Origin: Agrypnia vestita
Lineage: Eukaryota > Arthropoda > Insecta > Trichoptera > Phryganeidae
NCBI GenBank assembly: GCA_016648135.1
Contig: JADDOH010010120.1
Location: 62,001-126,000, forward strand
DNA length: 64,000 nt
Reading direction: 5' to 3'
The position numbers and the translations under genes were made by a program. Below, in pieces: positions 46,863 through 59,377 of the stretch; position 1 is the stretch's first letter; every line of letters begins with the position of its first letter. Below the pieces are notes generated by a model that was given only the letters and a program-made list of their open reading frames with translations, searched no databases and was not told the DNA's origin.

Positions 46863-47441
46863 TCATGTAGATGCTTCTCGCTCTAATTTTATGAAGGAGT
46901 AACATTTTTATTTTTTACAATCAGACAGGTCATTATAGACCCTAATAGGTGGTCCTAGACTGACATCAGAGTACAAAGTATAAATATTTTGTGAACATTT
47001 TGAATATGATATAATTACACAATACACTTTTCATGATAAATTAATAATAAATAATGACTTAACTCATGTATGTTTTTTGTGATCATTTTGAATATAATAT
47101 AATTACACAATGCACCTTTTTGATAAATTAATAGTAAATAATTATTTAACTCATGTATGCGTATAGAGATTGCACAAGCTTGAAAACGGATTTAATTCTG
47201 TGAATTTGGTCGGTAAAAACAACATAGCTTTTCTTAAGAAATAAGTGAACACACCAATGTTAATCTAGGTACAAGTGACCTAAATATTATTTATCAATTT
47301 ATTTTATTTTGTTTGCCTTATCTGTTTAATTATAAGATATTTTCTATTAAGTTTTGTATTATGTACCTAATGTTTTTGTCTTGAACTGTATAAATGAATT
47401 ATTATTATCTCGCTTCTCGACATACTTACATTTTAATATAT

Positions 47442-47625
47442 TGTCACGGAATAGTGGCTGTGGGAGGCAAATCAAACACTTGAAATTAATTAAAGTTTTA
47501 ATCCTCAATTTCACTTCACAAAAATCACTGGAGACGAATTTAATCGGAGCACCGTTCTTTAATTTACATCAATATTGTAATTTGCACTACTTGTCACTCC
47601 TGAATATTTCACAAATACGAAGGTA
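47442..47625 (+). repeat. TGTCACGGAAT repeat (possible LTR), second copy
   Basis: Starts TGTCACGGAATAGTGGCTGTGG and follows the same order of blocks as 40378-40640, with moderate divergence. No coding part is attached. Confidence 0.45.
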
Positions 47626-47689
47626 GGTTTTCTATTTCGCTTTACACTTATGACTTGTTTATAGTATTACGCGAGTTTCGGATTTCCTC

Positions 47690-47795
47690 GTCAGAGGGCT
47701 TATGACCTGTACTATCTGGCTTAAGTGATCACTTTACTGAATACAACGTTCACCAATTCCACCGTAAGAACATCTACTCAATACCATGACAGAAC
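47690..47795 (+). repeat. Foldback-family partial copy
   Basis: GGGCTTATGACCTGTACTAT, GGCTTAAGTGATCACTTTAC and GTTCACCAATTCCACCG match the family; the 5' terminus is lost. Confidence 0.5.
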
Positions 47796-47969
47796 GAAAG
47801 ATAGTAATAAAGCACCATTAAGTGACGAAACGAACTATCGTTTAGTGATAACATTTAACAAAGACTACTTTTTTATTCGTGAAAGTAAATTTAAACAAGT
47901 TAAAGACAACAAACAATAGATCGAACACATAATATTTATACAGGCAAACTACGAAATAGAATTAAATAA

Positions 47970-48745
47970 ATAAAAATAACTTGGTTAGACACCACTTATA
48001 ATTATTGTCGATTCCGACCAGGTTTTGCTACGACCGTAGCTTCTTCAGGGAGAATCTTTACTGACTAAACATTCAAAAAATATATGCTTATATACTAGTG
48101 ATACATCAGTGTGAAAGGACGGAGTGCCAATAGTGGGGGTAGGGGGTGGGAGTGCGCAGGGAATATTACTATTAAGAGGCAACATATTGAAAAGTGGACT
48201 TAAAGATAAGTTTACTTGATTATTAATGATTTTACGATTCATTTTAATGGCTTTTCATATCTCTAATGCCTCTAAATTATCTATTCTACTACCTATTCCG
48301 TTTTTATGAATAATGCTAACTCCTGAACTATTATTGAACGTGTGGTCTTCTTCAATTAAATAGTATACAAATTCTGAGAACCCACAAATTTTTAAACAAC
48401 GCAAGTGCTCTTTTACTCTAATTTTCACATTACGCGATGTCTTCGCCATATAAAATGCGGGAAAATCGTTGCATTTCAATTAATATACACCAGAATGGCT
48501 AAATTTATCATCCTTATCTTTACTATTGATTTAAAATTTACCTATACCTATTATAATTCGTATAAAACGCGGGTCCGATGACTGGTGGAAGATTTTTGAC
48601 GCTGGAAGTGGAAAAAGTAGAATTAATAAATAAGGTACGACGCCATTGAAAATCTTGGTGCTTAAGTACATCACTACCTAGTCGGAATCGACAATAAATA
48701 TAAGTGGTGTTTAACCAAGTAATTTTTATTTATTTAATTATAATG
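47970..48745 (-). mobile_element. Second Penelope-like family, endonuclease fragment with inverted ends
   Basis: The minus-strand frame 48255-48479 reads CNDFPAFYMAKTSRNVKIRVKEHLRCLK, a GIY-YIG-like endonuclease in which the usual Y-I-G is replaced by Y-M-A. The end sequence GTCGGAATCGACAATAAT, ATAAGTGGTG, TAACCAAGTTATTT appears on the minus strand at about 47975-48020 and again on the plus strand at about 48676-48730. Inverted terminal copies of this kind are usual for Penelope-like insertions. Confidence 0.6.
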
Positions 48746-48984
48746 TCCCACCACCAAGTGTTTGCTTCCTTCGAAAATATAAAATATAAGATAAGTAGAA
48801 CTGTATTTTGTATATATCTAGTGTACGAGCATTTGAAAAACAGCATCAACAGAGCTGTACTTACTACAACCTATGTACATGCGAATTCAAAATATAGTTA
48901 GCTCACTGAGTACCTATATAAAATAGCTCGCTCTGTCGACCACCCAGGTAATCAGCAAGTGATCATTTATAATAACTCAGGATC

Positions 48985-49500
48985 ATTTAAACCAACCGTA
49001 CGATAGATCGTAAGCCCTATGGACACCCAAAAAGACTTCCATACCTACTTTCCCATATATGAGAAATCTGTTCGAACACAACTTCTTTCAACCTTCTTTC
49101 ACCTTTCATAGTGCACGCTCTATTAATACCTTTTTTCTATGACTTTTACATTCAACTGTGAACTGCCTTGTTGGCCTGACGTTTTTTGCTGAGTTTTGTG
49201 TGTGCCTCCGTTTATGTGAGCATAAGCCTTCGGATAAGGATTAAGGTGCCATCCACAAGATTTCCAGCTACTGCCCTTCTGATAAGGGAGAAAACCAGCG
49301 TTGTTCCTTCGACCTGGACCAGAAGACAAAGGTAAGAGCGTGCTCTCCTTCTGATCATCTTTCCTTCCAGAACACCTCTTTCCACATCCTAACTTATCCA
49401 TCTCTCAGTCCGTGTTCAAACAACATCTATAATATATCTTGATTAATGATGTCTCCCTGGAGATAAAATGCAGTATTGTGTTCTTGAAAGATTTGGATAT
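48985..49500 (-). repeat. Foldback-family copy with interrupted ends
   Basis: The minus-strand arm at 48985-49060 matches CCATACGATAGGTCATAAG and CTACTTTCCCAT of 4311-4420. A terminal block near 49425-49500 (AACATCTATAATATATCTTGA, TGATGTCTCCCTGGAGATAA) matches 4447-4510. About 370 bp of unrelated sequence lie between. Confidence 0.45.
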
Positions 49501-49857
49501 ATTCTGTGTGTGCTCTAATTAGCTTCATTCGCTTGGATTTTGTAGTTCGGGCCTGAACCGCGTACGGACCTGTGCGGTTCCACTTCGGCCTGAAGCGACA
49601 CCCAACAGTTCGCGGAAGATGTCCGCACCAAACGACTTCGACAACGCCAGATCGATCGGAATGCTACAGAAGTTCGGCCCTAGGGGAGATGAATCCGGTT
49701 TTCCACTCCTCCTTTATAAAATATTCACCTCACCTGATAAACAAACGTAATCAGATGTGAGATAAAGAGCACGCGAGATATCGCCGTCATTCTCAGCGTG
49801 GTATTTGTTGACGACATTTTCGACCGAGTTTGCCCAATTCGCAAAAATCGCCAGGAG

Positions 49858-49892
49858 CTGTCCATCAGTGGACTGACTGCACTTCTTGCAAG
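49858..49892 (+). promoter_or_regulatory. Possible leader/initiator, copy 3
   Basis: The stretch before the ATG contains GTCCATCAGTGGACTGACTG, which resembles AGTCCATC at the start of the copy 1 leader, with TCAGTG 28 nt before the ATG. The start context GCAAGATGG is identical to copy 1. A weak call based on paralog comparison. Confidence 0.3.
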
Positions 49893-52800
49893 ATGGAAGG
49901 TGTCGTGTACTCGAGGGATCGCCCTCCCAACAAAGTTTATCCGCAAATTCTTTCAGCCTTGAGTTGTAAGTAATGTTTAGTGAATTTATTTAACAACTTA
50001 ATGATAATTGGTGAAATGAACTGTTTGAAAAATTGTTCGACAATACAAATAAATACCTGTTTACAGCGGCTAGTGGTTATGTTCTCCCACTGTGTTGATG
50101 AGATGAATTGCAAGAAATCTATTGGTCCTTTTTAAAATTATTTTGCAAATCAGTGCGTCTTTTAACGTGTAACGGAAATCGGCGATACAATTATTTTTTA
50201 CCAGCACTTGTACATCTTACGTCCAGTTGTTTGATCAGGAGTCGGGGAAGTAGTTTTTTTTTTATTATTTCTTAATATAGTTAATACAACATTTTGCCTG
50301 TTACCTTATATTTTACATGCTGTAGTGTAATTTTTTTGCTTACTTTTTTTTAATAGAGATGCGAACACGGAATACGTATCACATTAATATTCTTACTATT
50401 TTAAACCTAAGCTAAACGCTTGTGCTATGAAAATGGGATTAACATGCTGGTCTGGAGTGAGGTTCGAACCCGCGACCTTTGGATCACGAGGCGAGAGTCA
50501 TAACCACAGAACCAACAAGCTACTCGATTAACTACAAGTACTTATTTGTACATATTTACTTATATAAAATTTATTTTACCCCATAATCTATAATATAATT
50601 AAAATATTCTTGTTTTTTTAACTAAGAAGGAGACATTGTAGGAAACTGTGAATCCAGGTAAAGTCTATCTTCTATTTGAAGATTTTTTATTGAGGTGTAA
50701 CAATAAGTTATATCGCGACAATATTATTAGCGGTTTACAAGTAGCTTGAGATAGTAGTAGTTACTCTTGAGCTGCTTAAATACCAAGTGCTCGCGCCAGG
50801 CTTGCGCTTCCCTTTTTATCCCCATTCACTCTCTCATATTTTCTGTATCTTTCATTCATTTCGATAGACGTTCATCTAGTCTAGATATAAAACAATAATA
50901 ATACTCTTATCATATAATAGTTAAGAAAAAAGAATAGAATTTTGCATTTTCCACCAATCAAAACACCCGTTTTCGTAAAAATCTATGCGTTTTGTTTAAT
51001 TATTACTCTAACCACTAATCATACAACCGGCCCTTATTTAGTACGTGACCTTCTCTTATAAATGTAAATGTTACATCTCAGATACGGCGGAGGAGCTTCA
51101 CGGGATAGGACATGAAGCAGTGCTGTTTTATTTTCAATAAAATAGTAGTTTAAAATGAGGGGTAAAAAAACAAAGACAGCAATATCCCAAAAAGGTGTTT
51201 CTGAGATAAATGCCAAAAAACTTGTCACTACTCGAAAAAATTTCTCTGGAGTTTATAAAATCTACATCTCATTGGAAATAAGTTTTCAAAAATAATTGCC
51301 ACCTCAGTTTTCCTTTTTATACGTGTATAAATAAATAGTTAACTTTTAGATATGGATATTGCTATGTTTTTTACCAAATATTGGACATTACTGATTTTAC
51401 TCGTTATATAAATAAATAAATAATTGGATATTACTATCTTTACTGTGATATTCTAGTCCCAAATCTACATCAACTTTCACTTTAGTGTGAAGCGACCATT
51501 TTGTCACCTAACTTATCTTTGGAGGTAGATTGGTTGAAGTAAATACCTTTGCTTTTTACGCTACGAGTATATTGCCTTCTGTACTTTAAATAGCGATTTG
51601 GAAAAATGATTTTGGGAGAGATAGAACAATATTTCCCAGAAAATCTCAATGTCAGTGCATTCAAAATTAGTAATTCTCGGTAACTGCATTCAAAACTTAT
51701 ATTTTACTTTATTGGATATTCTTATTTTGCTTGTGTACCCTTCGTGTACTTCATTAAGTACCAACTAAAAAAAAAATTTTTCACCAGCCTGCAAGAAATC
51801 ACCAAATTTCTAGTAAATTTTAGGCTCCCACGTTGGTATTATGGTATTAGCTCTTAAAAGTATTCGTAAGTCTAATCTAACTGGTTTAATCTATCAATTT
51901 CAAAAGTTTGTGATTATTCACCGGTCTCAATCTACCTAAGTCAGAACTTTGAAACGTTCGTTAAAAGTTTCTATTCATATGTTTGTGACTTTAATATCTG
52001 CGAATCACTTTTGACCTTTACTGTTCTAGACAGAGTTCCAAAAGTTACACGTTTTCTTCAAACTTTTAGAATTTACGAACGTGGAATTTTATATTTTCAA
52101 TATTTGTCGCAAATACATTGTGATTCATTTAAATCAAATTTATTACTGAACTTTATTTGTAGTCTAGTCTTATCCTTATATCTCCAACAATTTCTTTATC
52201 ACACAATTTTTTTATATTAACACAGACAAATAGGTACTAGAATAATATAATAATATTTTATCCGAAACCGGTTTAAAAAATATATAAATTCATGTTACGT
52301 TAAATATATAAATTCATATATAAATTTGTTAATTCGGCAAGTCTTCATGTAAAAATTGTCATGAAATCTATGATATAAATAGGACATATAAACTATTTGA
52401 CGTGAGCACCGTTGCATGGATTCATTTGTTTTTAATTAAAAAAGTTTTTCTAAACGCTTCAGCAGGCCACGAAGCTCAATTACTGAAGCGAAAGACGTCG
52501 CAAAAACATCCAAGCTTGAGTAAATCACAAATATTTAGTGTGACTTCACCGAGAATCGAACCCGGATCTCATAAGAAGCCAGTTTCATGCCTACCGGGCT
52601 ACGAGGGCTTCATCGGCACTGATAACAACATATTTTAACTATCGAACATGTGATGCGCACAATTCCAAAACAATTTTATTGACAATCGTGCGCCGGCAGT
52701 GATAACATCAATCGCAGAACAATTATGACGTGGGTTTAATGTTTTTGCACACTGTTCTTGTTAATTATTTTATCTTCCAAAACAATTTTAATTACATATT

Positions 52801-55550
52801 ATTATCTTTCAATCCTCGTTCTAATCATTCTGCGTATGATGGATAGTTTATCTTACACACAAAAATACTGTTTACTTTAAATATTCTGTCAATTTTTCGT
52901 TTAATGACCTTGCTAGTTATCAAACACGCAAACAAATTATCAAATGTGTCTTACTGTTTCTAAACAGCTGCGTAGTTGCCTTTGACGAAATGGTATCGAT
53001 TTTTTTTGTATTTTAACATGTTTGAACACAGTCTCTCTATCTGATATAAATTTACATGTTAAAACCCGTATAAGAAACCCGGAGTTCACAAGGTTGTGTC
53101 GCACATATAATTTGTATTGTGCTGACCCTAACATTGATGCTGATATTCTTGCAGGTACCTTATCTTTGTCAAAAACTCACTCATACACAACATCCATTTT
53201 CGAAACGATGACATGAACCTATTCAAATTCAAATTTTCAAATTCAAATTCAAATGTTTATTCAATGTTCAAATGTTACAAATGTTAACAGTGTTTACAAA
53301 ATTAAATTAACCTTTTTTTGTTGTTGCTGAGTGTCTTGACAGCAAGTAAACACTAAATTGATTTGACGCCCTGCCTTCTACACTTTAATTATTCTATCTA
53401 TAATACAGTAATTTACTGTATTATATATATATATATATAATATATATATATATATATAATATAATATAGATATACCTATAGATCCATTGAATCAATTATT
53501 CATTAAATACGAATCGCACTACATTCAAACACAAAATATACAATATGTACATGTAAAATATAATTAATTGCAAAAATACATGTAACTAGAGCGTGCCGAA
53601 GACACTTGAAATTGGGATAATGTGCATAGTCCTCACTAAAATGTTTATTATCAGAGTATCGTGTACCTATTATCCTGTTAGTGTCTCTAATAAATAAATA
53701 AAAAATAAAAAATCGTATAGTGTAAGTTTAAATAGAAATGGGCAGGGACATATTATAAGACAGGATTCTATTAGATGGATTCCTAGAGTTCTGGAGTCCT
53801 TGGGAGAATAAAAAAGAAGAGATGGGCCGTATGAGAGATGGAAATATTAGAAAAACTTTGTCCTTTCACGTTTTTTTTTATTCTTCGGGAGTAAAAAAAA
53901 GCTCAAAGGTAATATTTGATGAATTTGGAGGCTGAAGCATCATATCGGTGTTGTTTTTGGCCAGAAATTTTGAAATCATTTTTTCTGTAAGTATAAAATC
54001 AGCCTTTTCGACAAACCAAATAAATGATAAGCATCTAATATGTCAACTAATGTCACAGACAAATGTTCCAATGCAACAAAAAAAAATTTCATGTATTCGA
54101 AAATTCCACGTATTTTTTTATCAAACCTCGTAAACTTGAATCATCATATTTTAAAGAGTATATTGTTTCAGGTTTTTTTGGGCAGTTTTCAATAGGACTA
54201 ACTTTCGGATGGCTGTCTCCAGCACTGGTGAAACTTCAAGAAGAAGGATCATCAATACCAACAACCGCTTCGCAAGGATCTACCATAGTTTCTATTATGG
54301 TGGTCGGTGGAATAATCGGGCCAATCCTCTACGCTTGGAAAGTCGACATCCTCGGCCGAAGGTGGATGGCATTCTTTGGCGCCATTTATTTGGGTACTTC
54401 TTGGCTCATAATCATATTGGCTACTCAAGTCTACCACATTTACATAGCCAGGATTTTTGTTGGATTCGGAATCGGTTACATATTTGGACTCGTTCCAACT
54501 TACGTTGGAGAAATAGCAGAAACGCATTTGAGAAGTGGTTTTGGTGTGGTAGCCGCCATTGTTTCATCTTTGGGAACTGTCTTCGAGTTCGCAATCAGCC
54601 CTTACGTCAATTTTAAGGTCCTCGCCATCATAAACCTTACCTTTCCAATTCTGATGTTCGTCAGCTTCTTTTGGATGGTCGAGTCGCCGTATTTTTTGAT
54701 GAGACAAGGAAAAGAAGAAGACGCCAGAAGAGCTGTTATGATATTGAGAGGGCAGCCAAACCCGATTCACGTGGAAGCTGAAATGAAGGCAATCAAGATA
54801 TTTGTGGAGAACAGTCCTAAAAGACCTTTTAAAGAAATTTTGAAAGAACTCATGTTACCCAGCAATAAAAGAGCTTTGCTTATACTGACGACTCTGATGC
54901 TTGGACAACAGTTTTGCGGGAGTACAACGATCAAGGCGTACTTTCATATCATCATTATTAAAACTGAGTCGCCACTAGACCCTGATGTCACTGTTTTAGT
55001 CTCTGAGTTAGTGGGAATCTGTATTTTAATGTCGTCGATATATTTCATCGAGAGGTTTGGAAGAAAGCCGTTGTTTTTGATAACGTGTATCGGGTGTATG
55101 CTGAGCACGTTTGTGACAGGATTATACTTCATGCTGTGGAGTCAGGAAGTGATTGGACCCGAAACATCATGGCTGGCCATTGTCGGGCTGATGGGGATCC
55201 AGCTATTCAGTAGCTTGGGTGCGACTGCGGTACCAAACACCGTTGCCAGTGAAATGAGCACTGCCAGTATTAGGTCGTGGTTCGGTGGATACAAAGCCAT
55301 AACTTTGTCTACATTCAACTCCATAAGTGCAAAGCTGTTTCAAGTCATCTCAGACAATTTGGGTGGGCAATATGCTTTTTGGATGTTCACTGTTGTTATG
55401 GTAGTGGTTATAAGTACTATTTATAACATTATGCCAGAAACTAAAGGGAAAAGTTTACAGGAAATTCAAGATATTCTTGCAGGAAAGAAAAATAGCACTC
55501 GTCTACCAGATGTTGAGAATAAAGAAGATAATAAATATAGATTAGAGTAA
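49893..55550 (+). CDS. MFS sugar transporter, Tret1-like, copy 3 (two exons)
   Basis: Exons 49893-49965 and 54172-55550 are joined in phase 1 (T|GT = Cys25), giving 483 residues. Exon 1 encodes 24 residues with DRPPNK near 10-15. Exon 2 holds TM1 (FFGQFSIGLTFGW), D-x-L-GRR, VGEIAETHLRS, ESP, LRGQ, TM7 GQQFCGSTTIKAYF, ERFGRKP, a TM10 segment AVPNTVASEMSTASIRS, and PETKGK followed by a longer acidic tail. The frame is open upstream of the acceptor back to an ATG at 54063, but that stretch is intronic by homology with the other two copies. Closest to copy 1 over TM5-TM9. Probably a plasma-membrane facilitative sugar carrier; substrate not provable from sequence. I saw no AATAAA in the first 150 bp after the stop. 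Confidence 0.9.
50452..50526 (-). repeat. tRNA-like SINE head, third type
   Basis: On the minus strand: GGTTCTGTGGTTATGAC (box A-like) and CGCGGGTTCGAACCTCAC (box B). The acceptor stem does not close, so it is a SINE remnant rather than a tRNA gene. Lies in the copy 3 intron, 500 bp after exon 1. Confidence 0.5.
52447..52612 (-). repeat. tRNA-derived SINE, family 1, copy b
   Basis: Lies in the copy 3 intron. Shares with copy a ACGCTTC-ACAGGCCA-like ends, the CATCCAAGCTTGAGTAAATCAC block and the box B-like GAATCGAACCCGG (minus-strand CCGGGTTCGATTC). Several percent diverged from copy a. Confidence 0.6.
53225..53415 (-). repeat. LINE-like 3' end, inverted partner, in copy 3 intron
   Basis: On the minus strand it carries GGCAGGGCGTCAAATCAATT, TAGTGTTTACTTGCTGTCAAGAC and a tail of (TTTGAA)n at 53225-53260, matching 42900-43095. 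Confidence 0.5.
53424..53468 (+). repeat. (TA)n microsatellite
   Basis: Runs of TA broken by AATA, in the copy 3 intron, beside a LINE-like 3' end. Confidence 0.8.
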
Positions 55551-55912
55551 TATGATGAAATCTCGCTTATTCACAGCTTTAATTTTTTTGTTGTTGTTTC
55601 CGTGTCTGTATTTTAGAATATATTCTAATATTTAAGTTGTCGGGAAGGTTTTGTAGTACTTTATAAATTATTTTATGTATTTTTAAAATTACTTGGTGAC
55701 GATTAATACATCGCAAATTGCGATTACTTTTTATACTCTCTTCGACAAATTTCTCCTGAGTGAATTTTGTTAAACCATCACTTGAACGTTTTGAAAACTA
55801 ACAATATCTCTCCCAAACACAGGGCACGTACAATAGATGCATTTTTGTCTCATTGGAATTCGTACAAAATAGTCTTAAATGCACTTCGTCCGTTGAAATC
55901 GTAATCTACCTA

Positions 55913-56280
55913 AACAAATAATGACTACGTCTGCCGGTTTCGATACCACCGTATATTCATCAGGACTGACGTACAACTGACTATCCATTACCTATCCTAG
56001 TAAACAAATCAATTCTGAATGGGGGCATGGCTACAGCTATAGGAAATATATCTAGTAGCGGGCTAATCATGAAATTTATCTGATTTTCATGAAAAGCCCG
56101 CTACTAGATTAATTTCCCGTTTCGGCGTCCACCCTTCAATTACCCCCACCTTAGGTGTAGCCACGCCCCCATTCAAAATTTATTTGTTTACTAGAAGAGG
56201 TAATGGATAGTCAGTTGTCGGTCAGTCCTGATGAAGATACGGTGGTATCGAAACCATAGACGTAGAGTCATTATTTAAGT
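55913..56280. repeat. Large imperfect palindrome with Penelope-like termini
   Basis: The arms start AAATAATGACTACGTCTGCC and end with its near complement before TTATTTAAGTGG. Each arm carries the GATACCACCGTAT / ATACGGTGGTATCG block beside TCATCAGGACTG / CAGTCCTGATGA. The centre is near 56070-56100, between AGCGGGCT and AGCCCGCT. One arm has extra sequence near 56110-56160. The terminal words resemble Penelope-like element 3' ends. Confidence 0.6.
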
Positions 56281-56289
56281 GGTTTATAC

Positions 56290-57330
56290 AAAGTTTAATT
56301 ACAATTTATAGAATCTTATTTAGATGTTATTAACGATATATTTTAATACGCGTAGACGAAACAGTAAGATCTCCCATGAGGTATTTCTACGTCGTTTATA
56401 CCCGTTTTACTGGCGTAATTCTACGTATTTCAAAATACGATAGATTTTTTCCGAAAACCTAATAGATATGTAGGGATATTCATGCTGAAGTAACACTATC
56501 CTTAACTCAAAATTGTTGCAAAATTGACAAATCGACAAAATAAATTAGGTAGGTAAGAAAAACTATGTTCTGTTATTATGTCAATAGTACTGACTCAGGT
56601 CAAACGAATTGGTTAACATATTAGGCACGCAGAATTTCATCAATCGATAATCAGATTAATGTCCTTATTTAATTCCATCGCATGCCGCATTCTTTAATTC
56701 GGTGGGGAAAAATTATTTGAAAAAATCTGCGTACATAACTCAAAAATGCATATTTTGTTTTATTAGAAATTTTTATCTTTATCATCGCCATAGCCATGGA
56801 ATTATCCTAGTACGTTTTGATAAATGTGATTTAATTAGATCTTCACTTCAATGATAATGACAATGTCATTTCAGATTGATAAATCATACTATTTTGAACA
56901 TCAAAACATGAACTAAAAGATCCAAATTGAGTAACATTTTATTTTTAAAGCATCCTTATAATCAAATAAATTATATACCTATCGAAACGAAAAGATTACA
57001 CACAATTTTTTTAGCATTTTAAAGAAATTTGTACTTCAAGACAACAATTTCCAACAAAATAGGACTTAAATTATTAAGTATGTAGAATTTATAAGTATTT
57101 TTAAAAGTATAACATATCTCAGTATTCTATTATGTAATAAGATTCAAAATAAGATTAATAATGGTTAATGATTTACAAAAACTATTTAAAATATTGAGAC
57201 GCTTATCTTGTTAATTATTAAGAAAAATCCTTTAAATATCAAAAAAATAATCCATAAAAACTTTTAAATTTCCAAATTCTACTCAACCAGCTTTCTATAC
57301 TTATAATAAATTTAAAATGTATATATTAAA
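56290..57330. other. AT-rich intergenic DNA, nothing recognised
   Basis: No frame or repeat pair. Confidence 0.4.
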
Positions 57331-57339
57331 AAATAGGGA

Positions 57340-57915
57340 TAAGGATGATTCGTAAATAAATCGGCTGCTCATAAATTGATTTGTAATGATTGTATTTATT
57401 TTTATGTAGGAAAATGTGTAGAAATGTTTATGTTAGTGTTAAGGAACACTTAAGTACTTAGTAAGTAAGTAAGTAAGGAACACTTAAGGTGTTTAAGTAG
57501 CATTGATTATTCCAAATTTTCGAATCATCTTTTCGTTGTGGATAATTCATTTAATATTAAAAAGTGTTCATAAATTTAGAATACAAATAATACAGGAGTA
57601 CAGTTTGACAAATTATACATTACAAAATAAAAAAAATTTTAATAGTGCATTGAATATTATAAATAACCAAGTCTATTTTATAAAAAGTCATCTATGATAT
57701 TTGTTTCCATGTTAGTATTTAATTATTTATTCATTTCCCATATATTATTTTCACTGTCTACACTTCGATTTTTAATTTGATAGTATACATTGTATCCTGA
57801 CGAAGGGGTCATTGGCCCAGAAATATGTTAATATTTTAAATAAATAAATGGTGAAATCAAAGAAAATTTTAATTAATTATATTAATAATAACACCACAAA
57901 ATCCTTTTTGTCTTT
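57340..57915 (+). pseudogene. Penelope-like element 3' end, degenerate
   Basis: The same family as 29341-29880: broken YVGKCV, RNVYVSVKEHL, SNHLFVVDNSFNI, then TATCCTGACGAAGGGGTCAT and GAAATATGTT. It contains a local duplication, GGAACACTTAAG twice, separated by a (TAAG)n stretch at about 57455-57475. Confidence 0.62.
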
Positions 57916-57919
57916 TTGA

Positions 57920-59370
57920 AAAAATATTTATTTTATAATAATTGGTGAACCAATTCCACGCCTAATTGAATTGGTGTTTTTTTAAAAAAAAGAAATTAAA
58001 TTATCACTACACATAATAACACTAAATATTGCTACTTACTTTGCATGCAAGAGAACAAAAATATCCTTATATTCAAAACTGAGTTTGTATCGATACTAAC
58101 CTTACTCCAAAATTAATTTTCCAACAAGCTTTTTTTAACTTGATCATTTTTACCAGTATGCCCACGATGTGATACCACTCAGGTAAGTTAATGGTGAACG
58201 AAGGTAAAAAAAGAGAGAACATCGCTCTTGCGTGTTACGGGACCCTTCTAGTAATAATTCAATTTATTTTATAAATAGATTAACAAAACAAACCATTTTC
58301 AAAGAACACTATCTAGACGGCATTTCAGGTTATTAAATTGTTTTGGTAGATAAAGCAATCAAAGCGCGAGAAATTTCTACAAGATTAAAATATTTATTAA
58401 ACAAATTCAATTAGAATTGCTTCGGGATGCTGTGCTGGAAGAATTTACAGATAAATCTTATTTGTTGGGCCGTTCTCGGAATCTGAAACAGGCAGACTTC
58501 GTATTGTGTTTCCTGCTGTTCCTCGATTTAAGTCAATTAAGGCTGATTGTCTGAAATACCGTGTCGGTAAAAAATAATTGAAATCAATTTTAATGAACTA
58601 TATAAAACACGATTACTACCTAAAGTTCTATATGGCTTGGTCTCTCGCTTAAACGCAAAAAAAGTGCAGTAAACACCTGCCGCTATCTATGGATCATCGA
58701 GCAAAGCGTGCTTGTAGCCGAGATGCGCACACTGGCTAACCACAAAGCATTGGCCACATGCGCCGCCTACGGTAGCCGTGAACGAATTTTGTTACTGTTT
58801 TTGTTACTCTATCGTTTCCATTGGGTACATTTAATCGGTATACATCAATATTCGTAATTTTACAATAAATCTTAACCTGAGAACCATCGTGTCTTAAGTG
58901 CATTTTACAGAAAACGCATTTTAAGATTTTTTCATCAGCTTATTTTTTCAAATAACTTTTTCTTTTTTATTATATTTTTGGGTTTTCTTTGTTTTGGTAG
59001 AAAACATTAGGTAGGTATTTTTCATTTCAATGGATTGAGTTTTTTCTGGCTCTCAAAATTCTACTAATAATTTAATATAAGAGATGTAGTGATTGATCGG
59101 ACAATAATACGCCAAGTAACTTTGTGTAAAAAAAATGAGTTTCAGAATGTTTTATGCATTTTACGTCGTTTTGGCTCGAAAATAAAATGTACTTAAACAT
59201 TACGACAGTGGTTATCTCTGTTAATACATGGAATATGAAGGGAAAACTTATAGAAACGAAGCGAAATAACCTAAATACAAAAGTATATTTAGGTCATTCT
59301 AGCCAAAAATGAATTCTAGACATGTTAGACCACAGGTACAGAAATAAATTCTTTTACCAAAATATGTTAT
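57920..59370. other. Intergenic DNA, nothing recognised
   Basis: A GC-richer patch at 58660-58800 has no frame, splice pair or tRNA-like boxes. Confidence 0.4.
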
Positions 59371-59377
59371 ATATAGA

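Larger units (their letters stand above)
49970..54170. other. Copy 3 intron
   Basis: Holds SINE remnants (50452, 52447), a LINE-like 3' end (53225) and a TA microsatellite. The rest is AT-rich and unrecognised. Confidence 0.5.

Noticed and set aside
54063..54171. Upstream in-frame extension of copy 3 exon 2 from an ATG at 54063
   Set aside because: The homologous exon boundary (pyrimidine tract plus CAG) and the exon 1 at 49893 show this is intron.
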